DNA of 64,000 bases, from contig NZ_ONZF01000009.1 of NCBI RefSeq assembly GCF_900302445.1, forward strand, positions 62,001 through 126,000, given 5' to 3'. The notes under the pieces are model-generated. The model had not been told where the DNA came from and did not search any database. It saw only the letters and a list, made by a program, of their open reading frames with translations. The translations under genes and the position numbers were made by a program. This document shows positions 43,432-52,567 of the stretch, in pieces (position 1 is the first letter of the stretch; each line of letters begins with the position of its first letter). This stretch comes from Palleronia abyssalis (GTDB lineage: Bacteria > Pseudomonadota > Alphaproteobacteria > Rhodobacterales > Rhodobacteraceae).

Positions 43432-45372
43432 ATGGCTATCGATCTTTCGGAACTGAACCCGCAGGAGGCGATCACCGCCCTCTATGTCGGCTATTTCGAC
43501 CGCGCCCCCGATCCGGCCGGACTTGAGTACTGGTCTGGCCGCCTGAACGCCGGCATGTCGCTGGCCGAAATCGCGCTGTCCTTCTCGGTCCAGCCCGAAG
43601 CGACCTCCGAGTACCCCTATCTCGCGGTCCCGAACGTCGCCAACTCGACCTCGTTCCTGCAGTCGATCTACCAGAACCTGTTCAACCGCGACGTCGATGC
43701 CGATGACGAGGGCCTGCAGTACTGGTCCAACGAGCTGATGTCGAACCCCGACGATCTCGGCCAGATCATTCTGAGCATCATCAACGGCGCCCAGAACGAA
43801 GACCGTGATGTCGTGCTCAACAAGATCGACGTCGGCGTCGACTTCGCCCAGACGCTGGCCGGTCTCGGCATCGTCGTCTTCGACGAGGACACCAACGAGC
43901 AGGCCAACGCGCTGGCCGAGACGATCTTCGACGGCGTGACCGACGACGAAGACACCGTCGCGGCTGCCATGGAGCAGATCGACGACTTCGCCGCCGACCC
44001 CAACTCCGTGCCGACCGACGGCCAGACCTTCACGCTGACCGCACCCGGCTTTCTCAACCCCACCTTCGACAACATCACCGGCACCACCGGCGATGACACG
44101 TTCCGGGCCGTGACGAGCAACTCGCTCAACACCAATGACGTCATCGACGGCGGCGCCGGCTCCGACGTCATGAACCTCGCCAACGACGCTTTCGGCGATG
44201 GTACGGCCCCGGTCATCACCAGCGTCGAGCGCCTCAACATCGCCGAAACCGGCGGGGATACGCTCGATCTGTCCGAAGTCAGCGGTACCACCTCGATCTG
44301 GGCCACCGGTGCCGGTGCTAACTTTGACCTCGACAACGCCTCGACCGATATTACTTACGGCGCCTTCGATGTCACCGGTTTTTCTTCCATCGACATCAAC
44401 CTCGACGACGACGTCTCCGGTGACGACGACACCCTGATGTTCGCCACCAATATTGGTGCCAATGCTACGGCGTTCTTCAATGTCGATGACGACGACGACA
44501 TCGAAGCGGCCTCAATCAATGCTATGGGTGGCAGCCAGGGCGCGGTCGATATCACCGATCTCGACGACATCGAGACGCTGACGGTAACCGGGTCCGGCAA
44601 TCTGGAAATTCGGGCCGATGCCAGCGATCTTGAGACGATCGACGCCTCCTCGGTCTCGGGCAACCTCGCCTTCAACCTGTCCAATGTCGGTGAAGATCTC
44701 GACGTGATGCTGGGCTCGGGCGACGACACGTTCCTGCCCCTCACCAACTCGGGCGATGACACGATCGACGGCGGGGCCGGGGACGATCTGCTCACCGGGT
44801 TCCAGGGCGATGACATGCTCATGGGCGGCGAGGGCAACGACATCCTCGGTGGCGGCGCCGGCGAAGACACCCTGACCGGCGACGAAGGTGCCGACGAGTT
44901 CCACTTCTCGACCGGCGCGTCGGACGACACGATCACCGATTTCACCTCCGGTGAAGACGTGATCTCGCTGCTGAAGGGCAACAATACCGACACGGTCGGC
45001 GCACCGGGCGGTGCAGGCCTCGCGTTCGACAACTCGACCGACTCGGGCATCCGTGGCGCGTCCGACCTGGCGGCGGAAGACTTCAACAAGCTCGCCGATT
45101 TCGGCCAGGTGACGGGCGCCCAGGACCAGGAGCTGGTGGTCTTCACCGACAGCTTCGACGATCAGGACGCGATCACCGCCGCGGCGAACGGAGCCGCCGG
45201 CACGGCCGAAATCTTCTTCGTGGTCTATAACGACGATGAAGGCCATGCGCAGCTCTACTACGATGCCGCAACCGGTGACGCCACCGATCCGACCCTAGTC
45301 GCCGATATCGAGGGCGTGGACCTGGCCGGCGTTGCCGCGCTGACCGCCGACGATTTCGACGTCTATATCTAA
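43432..45372 (+). CDS. DUF4214/RTX secreted protein, copy B
   Basis: 646 residues. Residues 1-206 are identical to copy A, with a single silent base difference in 618 bp by my reading. The middle (about 207-430) has diverged while keeping the frame and pattern. The stretch from 'FDNSTDSGIRGASDLAAEDF' on (about 150 bp) is again identical DNA. RTX repeats about 435-490 ('GGAGDDLLTGFQGDDMLMGG'). Very acidic, no Cys, C-terminus 'ADDFDVYI' as in copy A. Recent gene conversion keeps both ends equal, presumably because assembly and secretion signals lie there. Exported by the type I system downstream (inference). Confidence 0.92.
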   Translation: MAIDLSELNPQEAITALYVGYFDRAPDPAGLEYWSGRLNAGMSLAEIALSFSVQPEATSEYPYLAVPNVANSTSFLQSIYQNLFNRDVDADDEGLQYWSNELMSNPDDLGQIILSIINGAQNEDRDVVLNKIDVGVDFAQTLAGLGIVVFDEDTNEQANALAETIFDGVTDDEDTVAAAMEQIDDFAADPNSVPTDGQTFTLTAPGFLNPTFDNITGTTGDDTFRAVTSNSLNTNDVIDGGAGSDVMNLANDAFGDGTAPVITSVERLNIAETGGDTLDLSEVSGTTSIWATGAGANFDLDNASTDITYGAFDVTGFSSIDINLDDDVSGDDDTLMFATNIGANATAFFNVDDDDDIEAASINAMGGSQGAVDITDLDDIETLTVTGSGNLEIRADASDLETIDASSVSGNLAFNLSNVGEDLDVMLGSGDDTFLPLTNSGDDTIDGGAGDDLLTGFQGDDMLMGGEGNDILGGGAGEDTLTGDEGADEFHFSTGASDDTITDFTSGEDVISLLKGNNTDTVGAPGGAGLAFDNSTDSGIRGASDLAAEDFNKLADFGQVTGAQDQELVVFTDSFDDQDAITAAANGAAGTAEIFFVVYNDDEGHAQLYYDAATGDATDPTLVADIEGVDLAGVAALTADDFDVYI

Positions 45373-45400
45373 GACGCCGTCATCTCGGTACATTGAATCG

Positions 45401-45427
45401 AAAGAGGGCCTTCGGGCCCTCTTTTTT
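45401..45427 (+). terminator. intrinsic terminator after copy B
   Basis: GAGGGCC-TTCG-GGCCCTC with a UUCG tetraloop and a six-T tract; same stem as after copy A. Confidence 0.96.
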
Positions 45428-45471
45428 GTTAGGGACCGCGTACTGCGCGGAGTAGGCATTCGACCTGCTCT

Positions 45472-45497
45472 ACCCTACAAATTAAAATTTGTAGGGT
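45472..45497. promoter_or_regulatory. 26-bp perfect inverted repeat before the NTP_transf_8 gene
   Basis: ACCCTACAAAT-TAAA-ATTTGTAGGGT, 11-bp arms, ending 7 bp before the ATG of the next gene. No ribosome site fits between it and the ATG, so the transcript may be leaderless. The position suggests an operator overlapping the promoter. Confidence 0.75.
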
Positions 45498-45504
45498 AAT
45501 AGTT

Positions 45505-46524
45505 ATGATCACGCATCACAGCCACATCGGTACTGCCGCTTGGGCCGACCTTTTGCGCATGTTGAAGGACGGCCAGGTCTCCGAGCTCCGGGGGTCGCCG
45601 AAGCTGAAGACCGTAGGGCAGAAAAGATACTGGTATGACCAGTATCGGATCGGGACTGATGTCGTCGATCGCTACATCGGGGAGGACAGCAAAGCACTCC
45701 GCGACCGACTCGATCGCCTGAGGGATCTGGCTGTGAGGCGCAAGGTGAATGAGCGGGAGCGTTCCCGCCTTATGCGGGTGCTTCGGGCCGAGGGATACTT
45801 AATGGCCGACGCTCAGACCGGACAAGTGGTGTCGGCAATGGAGCGCGCTGGTGTCTTTCGACTGGGCGGCACCCTGGTCGGCACGCAGGCCTTCCGGCTT
45901 TATGAAGGAGATCTCGGGATCCGGATCGGGTTTGGCAGCTCGGCAGTCACCGATGATATCGACATTGCCAGTTTCGAGCGACTGTCGATCGCCTTGGGAG
46001 ATACCGTACAGGACCACCTTTCGGAGGTCTTCTCGCAATTGAAGTTCGCCCCCGGCCCCTCGCTTGAGAACAACAAGGTCTGGCGCTGGCAGCAGACGGA
46101 TCGGGCCACGCTGGTCGAGTTCCTCACGCCGTCCTTCGAGGAAGATGAGGGAATCCGAGATCTCCCTGCTTTCGGTGTCAGCGCACAGAGCCTGCATCAC
46201 CTCAACTTCCTGATCGCCGAACCGATCCAGACACCACTCCTCTACCGCTCGGGGTCGCTTGTGCAGGTTCCGAGACCGGAGCGCTTTGCCATTCACAAGC
46301 TGATCGTCGCGGATCGACGTCGGAGCGATCCGAGCAGATTGAAGGCCCGGAAAGACAGAGCGCAAGCAGATCTGCTTATTGAAGTCCTAAGTGAAGAAAG
46401 GCCTGACGAACTTGCCGATGCATACGAGGAGGCAATGCGGCGAGGACCAACTTGGCGCAGCGGGATATCGGCTTCGCTGGATTTGATGCCTCAGGCCCGC
46501 AAGAGGCTCGACGACATCATATGA
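45505..46524 (+). CDS. GSU2403-family nucleotidyltransferase-fold protein (NTP_transf_8)
   Basis: 339 residues. 'KLKTVGQKRYWYDQYRIG', 'GVFRLGGTLVGTQAFRLYEG', 'SSAVTDDIDIASFERLSIAL' and 'FAIHKLIVADRRR' match the NTP_transf_8/GSU2403 family. The nucleotidyltransferase acidic pair is the Asp-Asp-Ile-Asp of 'TDDIDIA', with the Gly-Gly-x-Leu 'RLGGTLVG' before it. Family members are common on mobile elements; related nucleotidyltransferases act as toxins or abortive-infection proteins, but that is not shown here. It sits alone behind a perfect inverted repeat, between the surface-protein genes and their exporter. Base composition is slightly less GC-rich than neighbours. Confidence 0.88.
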   Translation: MITHHSHIGTAAWADLLRMLKDGQVSELRGSPKLKTVGQKRYWYDQYRIGTDVVDRYIGEDSKALRDRLDRLRDLAVRRKVNERERSRLMRVLRAEGYLMADAQTGQVVSAMERAGVFRLGGTLVGTQAFRLYEGDLGIRIGFGSSAVTDDIDIASFERLSIALGDTVQDHLSEVFSQLKFAPGPSLENNKVWRWQQTDRATLVEFLTPSFEEDEGIRDLPAFGVSAQSLHHLNFLIAEPIQTPLLYRSGSLVQVPRPERFAIHKLIVADRRRSDPSRLKARKDRAQADLLIEVLSEERPDELADAYEEAMRRGPTWRSGISASLDLMPQARKRLDDII

Positions 46525-46530
46525 CGCAGC

Positions 46531-46647
46531 GAGATGTGCTGAGGGTTCTAGACCCCGGCCGGCTTCTTCAGCCGCGTCAATGCGGCGTTGCCAGCCAAGA
46601 CCGTCGGCCTTGAAGTGACGAAGCACTTCCGGGCTCAGACGGATCTA
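46531..46647 (-). pseudogene. remnant of a BrnA-type antitoxin
   Basis: Leftward translation gives 'IRLSPEVLRHFKADGLGWQR' then 'RIDAAEEAGRGLE', the ribbon-helix-helix and C-terminus of classical BrnA (I-R-L-x-P-E-V-L-x-x-F-K-x-x-G-x-G-W-Q-x-R-I). An amber codon (46645-46647) stands directly before it where BrnA has a Lys/Gln-Val-Ser segment, and no upstream start or BrnT is present. It is more like textbook BrnA than the intact antitoxin at 3017. The surrounding 46525-47112 contains nothing else I recognise. Confidence 0.75.
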
Positions 46648-47112
46648 GACGGCTCCTTGGCCCAACAGCAGCAATCGGCATAACGGCTTCACAGGGCATC
46701 GATAGACCAAGCCCCCAAGGGATAAGTTGGCCACTGTGCGGCCAACCGAAGCATCTGGTAAGGGGCTTGCTGGTGACCCAGGCCTTTTTTGCTGTTTCAG
46801 CGTGTGACTGACTGGGGGATCACGCCGTGCCGCTGCGCACTCTGCGTGACCGCAACGGCTTCCATGAAAGGGCAAGGCCGCCCCTGCAATTCCCATACTG
46901 ATGGGGCACCCGGCGAAACCATCCCCTACTGAACAAACGTCCATGCCCAAGGGCGAGACCCCCTCCCCCGATCGCAGCAGAAGGATTTGCGCGGAAATTC
47001 TCCGTATAGGCCCCATTTTGCGGTGAAGTCGTGCGATCCGGTGGTGAAGCGCCGTGCAAGCTGTGTTACGCCCGGATATGGACCGGCAGTTCCTTTCAAG
47101 GTGACATACGCG

Positions 47113-48852
47113 ATGCAAAAGAAGACGTCCCTCGATGCGGCCTATGGCCGGTTCCGTACGACGCTTCTGGCGACGATCGTCTTCAGCTTTTTCATCAACC
47201 TTCTGATGTTCGTCGGCCCGCTCTACATGCTGCAGATCTACGACCGGGTTCTCTCGAGCCGGAACGAGTACACACTCGTGGCGATCACCGTGATTGCAAT
47301 CGGCCTCCTCGTCTCCTACGGCCTGCTCGAATTCACCCGCTCACGGCTGCTCGTCCGGGCGGGCCTGCAATTCGATGACGTGTTGGCCAACGACACCTTT
47401 GGCAAGGTGGTCCGTCGACAGACCGCGCAGCCCGGCGGATCGGCGCATATGGCCCTGAGCGATGTCGACAAGGTCCGCGAGTTCATGACCGGACAAGGCA
47501 TTCTCGCCTTCTTCGATGCGCCTTGGGTGCCCCTGTTCCTGGCGCTCTGCTTTGCCTTCCATCCACTTCTGGGCCTCGTGGCCACCACCGGGGCAATTCT
47601 CATCTTCGCGCTCGCACTGGCCAACGAGTTCACCACGCGCGGGGCCCTGAAGGAAGCCGGCCAAGCGGGCCAGGGCGCGTCGCATTTCGTGCAGACCACC
47701 ATGCAGAACGCGGAAGTCATCCGGGCGCTCGGCATGGAGCGTGCCCTCACGGACCGCTGGCTCGTCCAGCACGAGAACATGCTGGCCCACCAGGCCCGGG
47801 CCTCGAACCGCGCCGGCATCGTGATGTCGGCCTCGAAGTTCATTCGCATGAGCCTGCAGATCGCGATCCTGGGGGTCGGTGCGTATCTCGCCCTGGGTCG
47901 TCATATTTCGCCCGGGATCATGATCGCCGCCTCCATCGTGATGGGACGCGCCCTCGCACCCGTGGAACAGGCGGTGGGGCAGTGGAAGCAGTTTGTAGGC
48001 GCACGGCAGGCCCATGCCCGTCTGAAGCAACTCTTCGCCTCGGTCGCCGACGAAGAAGAGCGCACCGAACTACCCAGCCCAAAAGGTCAGCTGGTGGCCG
48101 ACAAGGTCTTCGCGACCGTACCCGGAACCCGGACCTCCCTTCTCAAGGGCGTGAACTTTTCTCTGGGCGCCGGGGAGGTGATGGCCATGATCGGTCCGAG
48201 CGGGTCGGGCAAGTCCACGCTCGTGCGCCATCTGGTGGGGGCATCGCAGCCGGTCTCGGGTGCGGTCCGTCTTGACGGCACGGAATTGCAGCACTGGGTT
48301 CCCGAGCAGCTCGGCCGCCACATGGGCTATCTGCCCCAGGATGTGAAACTGTTCCGCGGTAGCGTCGCCGAGAATATCAGCCGGTTCCGCGTCGGAGCGA
48401 CGGATGCCGATATTGTTGCCGCAGCCACGCTGTCGGGGGCGCATGAGATGATCCAGTCCCTGCCGGAAGGCTACGAGACGGATGTCGGCGATAACGGGCA
48501 GAACCTCTCCGGCGGCCAGCGCCAGCGCATTGGTCTCGCCCGTGCCGTGTTCGGGGGCCCCTGCCTCGTTGTCCTCGACGAGCCGAACTCCAATCTCGAC
48601 AGTCCCGGCGAAAAGGCGTTGACCGCCTGCATCCAGAAGCTCAAGCAGATGGGAACGACCGTCGTCCTGGTCACGCACAAGACCGGCCTCTTGTCGCTGA
48701 CCGACAAGACCCTGGTTCTCAAGGACGGGACGGTGAACAAGTTCGGTCCCACCCGCGAGATGTTCGAGACCCCGGCTCAGCAGAAGCCGGCGGCGGCCCG
48801 GTCCGGCGCGGCGGTCGTTCCGATGGCCACACCGCATTCCGCGCCGAACTGA
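47113..48852 (+). CDS. type I secretion ABC transporter (permease/ATPase)
   Basis: 579 residues from ATG 47113 (AAGGTGA upstream). N-terminal membrane domain with six helices ('FSFFINLLMFVGPLYMLQIY' is the hallmark of the PrtD/HlyB-type family), then an ATPase domain: Walker A 'GPSGSGKST' (about 361-369), signature 'LSGGQRQR' (about 465-472), Walker B 'CLVVLDEPNSNLD' (about 483-495). Energises direct export across both membranes together with HlyD and an outer-membrane TolC. No peptidase C39 domain, as in exporters of RTX proteins. The adjacent HlyD starts 37 bp later. Likely cargo: the two DUF4214/RTX proteins and perhaps the Hint protein. Confidence 0.96.
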   Translation: MQKKTSLDAAYGRFRTTLLATIVFSFFINLLMFVGPLYMLQIYDRVLSSRNEYTLVAITVIAIGLLVSYGLLEFTRSRLLVRAGLQFDDVLANDTFGKVVRRQTAQPGGSAHMALSDVDKVREFMTGQGILAFFDAPWVPLFLALCFAFHPLLGLVATTGAILIFALALANEFTTRGALKEAGQAGQGASHFVQTTMQNAEVIRALGMERALTDRWLVQHENMLAHQARASNRAGIVMSASKFIRMSLQIAILGVGAYLALGRHISPGIMIAASIVMGRALAPVEQAVGQWKQFVGARQAHARLKQLFASVADEEERTELPSPKGQLVADKVFATVPGTRTSLLKGVNFSLGAGEVMAMIGPSGSGKSTLVRHLVGASQPVSGAVRLDGTELQHWVPEQLGRHMGYLPQDVKLFRGSVAENISRFRVGATDADIVAAATLSGAHEMIQSLPEGYETDVGDNGQNLSGGQRQRIGLARAVFGGPCLVVLDEPNSNLDSPGEKALTACIQKLKQMGTTVVLVTHKTGLLSLTDKTLVLKDGTVNKFGPTREMFETPAQQKPAAARSGAAVVPMATPHSAPN

Positions 48853-48889
48853 GTCCGATTTTCGCACGCGAGCGAGTAGGTTTTTTAAC

Positions 48890-50185
48890 ATGGCAAAGAA
48901 CATGTCGACCCGGCCCATCATGATCCTGGGCTTCACGATCATCTTTCTCACCTTCGGCGGGATCGGGGGATGGGCCACGGTGGCGAAGATCGACAGCGCC
49001 GTCGTGGCGCCCGGCAGTATTGCCCTCGATGGCAACCGGAAGGTCATCCAGCATTTCGAAGGGGGTATCGTCGAGGACATTCTCGTCGACGAGGCGGATA
49101 CGGTCGAGCAGGGACAAGTGCTTCTGCGGCTTAGCGATGTCGAGTCCCGCTCCAATCTCGGGGTTCTATCGAACCGGATCGCCGTCGCCGAAATCGTCGA
49201 AGCCCGCCTTCTGGCCGAGCGTGACATGCACGACGCGATCACCTATCCCGAGGCCTATGTGGGCGAGGATTTGCGGCCCGACCTGGCTGCGATCGTGGCA
49301 GATCAGAACGGCCTTTTCGAGGATCGCCGCTCCATCCTGCGCTCCCAAGTCGACATCCTCAACAGCCGGGTAGGCCAGACCCGCGAGCAGATCCAAGGGC
49401 TGACCCAGCAGAAGACGGCCCTCGAAAAGCGGACCGCGAATTTCACCGAAATGCTGGAGCGGATGCGGGGCGGCAACGAACGCGGTCTCGTGGAGACGAA
49501 CCTTCTGAGCCAGAGGGAGGACGAGCTGATCCAGATCGAGGCCAATCTCGGCAAGGTGATTTCCGAGATCGCCCAGGCCAAGAACGTGATCAGCGAAACC
49601 GAGATGCAGGCCCTGCAGGTCGAACAGGAATACCGCGAGCGCGCCAGCAACGAGCTTGAGACGGTCCGCGCGGAGTTGACCGAACTCCTCGAGCGGGAAA
49701 AGGTGGCCAGAGACGTCCTGCAGCGTACGGAAATTCGCTCACCCGGCGACGGGTCGATCCAGAACCTGAAAGTCCACACTGTCGGTTCCGTCGTCCGGCC
49801 CGGGGACGATTTGATGGAGCTCGTCCCGGAAAACGAGAAGCTCGTGATCAATGCCAAGGTCTCTCCGACCGATATCGACAACATCTCCCCAGGGCTGTCG
49901 ACCGAGATCCGGCTGGCGGCTTTCAAGGCGCGTCTGATGCCGATGATCCTGGGTGAAGTCGCTTCGGTCTCGAATGACGTGATCACGCCTGAAAGCCCGG
50001 ACGAACAGCCCTACTACCTGGCGCGGATTGCCGTCGAGGAAGTGGATATCCCTGACGAGCTTGCGGGACGCCTGGTGGCCGGCATGCCAGCCGATGTCGT
50101 GATCATCACCGGGGAGCGCCGGGTCGTGGATTACTTCACCTCGCCCTTGCTCGACGCGGTCCGCAAGAGCCTGATCGAGGAATAG
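48890..50185 (+). CDS. HlyD-family type I secretion membrane fusion protein
   Basis: 431 residues. One N-terminal TM (about 9-31), lipoyl half-motif 'VVAPGSIALDGNRKVIQHFE', 'GGIVEDILVDEADTVEQGQV', a long periplasmic coiled coil (about 100-280), the second lipoyl half 'IRSPGDGSIQNLKVHTVGSV', and the C-terminal beta domain with 'GMPADVVIITGERRVVDYF'. Bridges the ABC transporter to the outer-membrane channel. Operonic with the ABC gene. No TolC homologue in the window, so it must be encoded elsewhere. Its stop lies 3 bp from the stop of the convergent 572-residue gene. Confidence 0.96.
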   Translation: MAKNMSTRPIMILGFTIIFLTFGGIGGWATVAKIDSAVVAPGSIALDGNRKVIQHFEGGIVEDILVDEADTVEQGQVLLRLSDVESRSNLGVLSNRIAVAEIVEARLLAERDMHDAITYPEAYVGEDLRPDLAAIVADQNGLFEDRRSILRSQVDILNSRVGQTREQIQGLTQQKTALEKRTANFTEMLERMRGGNERGLVETNLLSQREDELIQIEANLGKVISEIAQAKNVISETEMQALQVEQEYRERASNELETVRAELTELLEREKVARDVLQRTEIRSPGDGSIQNLKVHTVGSVVRPGDDLMELVPENEKLVINAKVSPTDIDNISPGLSTEIRLAAFKARLMPMILGEVASVSNDVITPESPDEQPYYLARIAVEEVDIPDELAGRLVAGMPADVVIITGERRVVDYFTSPLLDAVRKSLIEE

Positions 50186-50188
50186 GGC

Positions 50189-51907
50189 TCAGCCGAGCCC
50201 CGCGTCGAGATCGGCGAATGTGGATTGCAATCCGGTGATCATGACCTTCGATCCGTCGTCCATCTCGTAGGTCATCGACATGGTCTCGGCGAGCGGGGCG
50301 TATTGCGCCTCAGCCTCGACCACCCATAGCCACGCCCCGCTGTCGGCAATCTCGAGATCCACGTCCTGTTCGAGCAGGGTATGGATGGTCGTCTTGGCAG
50401 CACCGTTTGTCATGTCCGCGAAGACCTGGCTCACTTCGGCGGAAACATCCGGATGACCCGTCCCCGGTATCGCCCCGTACTCCTTGCCGGCATCGCTCTT
50501 CAGCAGGCCGAACTTCTCGAGCAGGTCTTCCGTGACCTCGAAGGAGGCGTAGTACACGGTCTTTCCCAGGGTGAAGGTGCTCAAGTCGAGTGACGAGGTA
50601 TATGTCGAAAAAACCGAAGCCGCCGGCTTGGCCGATGTCATCTCGATGAAGGGCCCCCCTGCTCCGCCATTCTGAGCCGGACCGGCAACCTGCGGTGCCG
50701 CACTGGAGGCATTTACCGCCTGGGGCGCGGGATCAGCAGGCGCCGCGGCCCCGACCGCCTTGCGTACGAAGCTCGATCCTTCCCGCGACAGCCCCATATC
50801 TTCCGGGGCCGAAGCATGCCAAGGCGGGTTTGCCGCATTTGGAAGAACCACATCCGAGGCCGGGGGAAGCTGGGAGGGAGCGGCGGATTGCCCGATATTC
50901 CCGGGCAGGGGCATGTCAGCATTTGCCGTATTCCCCGCCTCCCGGGGGTCGGAATTTTCCGGATGCCGGGAAATATCGATCAGGATATCGATCGGATCGA
51001 TGCGGGCGACATCATCCCGCGTATCGGGAAGGCCGGTGCCGCTGGGGGAGGATGTCCCGGGGGTGGCCAGCGCCTCGAGCTGCAGAAAAACCTGCTCGAG
51101 CGGCGTGTCCTGAAGCAGTCCCAGGCCGCGATCGGACAGAACGCCGATGCCGATGGCGACGGCCGAAAGGCCCGTTGCATATCCGTTGAGCGAGATATGC
51201 CAAGGATCGCGTAGCGAAAACGTGCTTTGGGGAGACACCCACCCGGCGGCATCATCGGGACCGGGGGTGCTGTCCGAAACGTCTTCCGCCGGCTGAACCC
51301 GGGCTGCGCGCGGCATAACAACATCATCGGTCGCGCCGGTATCCTCTGGATGCGCGCCCGCGCTGAGCGGAAGCGCGACCAGATCCTCGGCGCCCAGGAC
51401 AAGCGACCAGACCAATGCGGCCAGCATGGCCGCGGGATGCAGCGAGATCTGTCCGCCACCGGCTCTCAGAGAGACGACATTGCCATGCCGCTCGTGCCCA
51501 TCAGTCCGGGCACCCATGATCTTCCGCGTGTAATCGGCAACAAGCGCGCGAAAATCGGCGCCGCGAATCGCCGTCTCCAAGCTTGGGCTGTCGAGGTAGT
51601 AGATCGCGTCGATCCGGCAGAAATGGATGAAGACCTCGCCATCTGGCCGCATGAAGATGAACCACGGATCACCTTCGTCGCTCGTGCCGCGCTCCGTTTC
51701 GGTCGCGATATCCGCCTGTTCCAGGAGATACTTGACCCGGTAGAGATCGGCCAGCTCCTGGTTGGTCCAGTCCTGGTCGGGAAGCCGGGGAGCGAGATGG
51801 ATATCCGCGCAGTCGTTGTCGAAATCCAAGATCTCCCCGTCACTGACGAACGAGAGATCGTCAGCAGGTTCGTGTCGCGCGTGAGGGAACGTTACGATCG
51901 TACCCAT
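50189..51907 (-). CDS. uncharacterised 572-residue protein next to the type I system
   Basis: Three parts: an N-terminal soluble region (1-130) with 'WTNQELADLYRVKYLLEQAD', 'GDPWFIFMRPDGEVFIHFCR' (an R/D-rich fold of unknown type), then two hydrophobic stretches around 152-172 ('PAAMLAALVWSLVLGAEDLV') and 240-258 ('YATGLSAVAIGIGVLSDRGL'), a long Pro/Ala/Ser-rich linker (260-445), and a C-terminal globular domain with 'LDLSTFTLGKTVYYASFEVT'. I have seen similar proteins beside type I secretion genes of Rhodobacteraceae but can give no function. It faces the exporter. A membrane-anchored surface or assembly factor is possible. Confidence 0.75.
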   Translation of the reverse strand: MGTIVTFPHARHEPADDLSFVSDGEILDFDNDCADIHLAPRLPDQDWTNQELADLYRVKYLLEQADIATETERGTSDEGDPWFIFMRPDGEVFIHFCRIDAIYYLDSPSLETAIRGADFRALVADYTRKIMGARTDGHERHGNVVSLRAGGGQISLHPAAMLAALVWSLVLGAEDLVALPLSAGAHPEDTGATDDVVMPRAARVQPAEDVSDSTPGPDDAAGWVSPQSTFSLRDPWHISLNGYATGLSAVAIGIGVLSDRGLGLLQDTPLEQVFLQLEALATPGTSSPSGTGLPDTRDDVARIDPIDILIDISRHPENSDPREAGNTANADMPLPGNIGQSAAPSQLPPASDVVLPNAANPPWHASAPEDMGLSREGSSFVRKAVGAAAPADPAPQAVNASSAAPQVAGPAQNGGAGGPFIEMTSAKPAASVFSTYTSSLDLSTFTLGKTVYYASFEVTEDLLEKFGLLKSDAGKEYGAIPGTGHPDVSAEVSQVFADMTNGAAKTTIHTLLEQDVDLEIADSGAWLWVVEAEAQYAPLAETMSMTYEMDDGSKVMITGLQSTFADLDAGLG

Positions 51908-51962
51908 GCCATCAGGCCCCGATATCAGGTCATGTGCGCCGGGGACGAAGACGTGATCCCGA

Positions 51963-52301
51963 TCACGCGGCGTCGTCCCCGAAGAGGATCTCGTATGTCC
52001 CTGGCTCGTAATGGCTCAGAAGCGTTTTCACAAAGGCGCGCGGCTCCTGCCCGAGTGCCTCGGCCCATTCCGCATAGCGGTGGACCGGAATACGCCCGCG
52101 CCCGTTCTCGAGTTGCGAGATGAACGTGTAATAGTCAAGCGACAGCCGATCGGCGAGTTCACGCTGCGACAGGCCTGCGTCTTCCCGCACCTGCTTCAAC
52201 CACAGACCCAGGGTGAGTCGGTGTTCACGCGTCTCTTCGGGATTTCTTTTCAGCGTATCGACAAGCATGCGGGTCCAACCGAGGTTCTGGTGTCCATCCA
52301 T
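51963..52301 (-). CDS. XRE-family transcriptional regulator
   Basis: 112 residues. HTH_3 domain at about 33-90: 'WLKQVREDAGLSQRELADRL', 'SLDYYTFISQLENGRGRIPV', giving the Q-x3-A-x10-S-x2-E pattern. The remaining C-terminus ends 'YEILFGDDAA'. It is 55 bp upstream of the 572-residue gene on the same strand and may regulate it and/or the type I cluster. Confidence 0.9.
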   Translation of the reverse strand: MDGHQNLGWTRMLVDTLKRNPEETREHRLTLGLWLKQVREDAGLSQRELADRLSLDYYTFISQLENGRGRIPVHRYAEWAEALGQEPRAFVKTLLSHYEPGTYEILFGDDAA

Positions 52302-52567
52302 AACATAGGACTACGTCAAGAAGTATAGCAGTAACTGGGTCGCAGGTATGCGAAAATCGCCCCAGGTGACGCTGCGAAAACCATGATGGCTCCCGACATG
52401 CATCCGTACGGCGAAGGGCAGCGCGCTGAATGGACGCTGTCTGCTTGCGCCGCATGATCCTGTTGTCGCGACGACGATCATGCGATCGGCCTACGGGATG
52501 CGACCGTCTTCTCTCGTCACGCGCCCGAAAACCGGGCCTCCAGAGGATGAGGGCCAGATTGGGCCTG

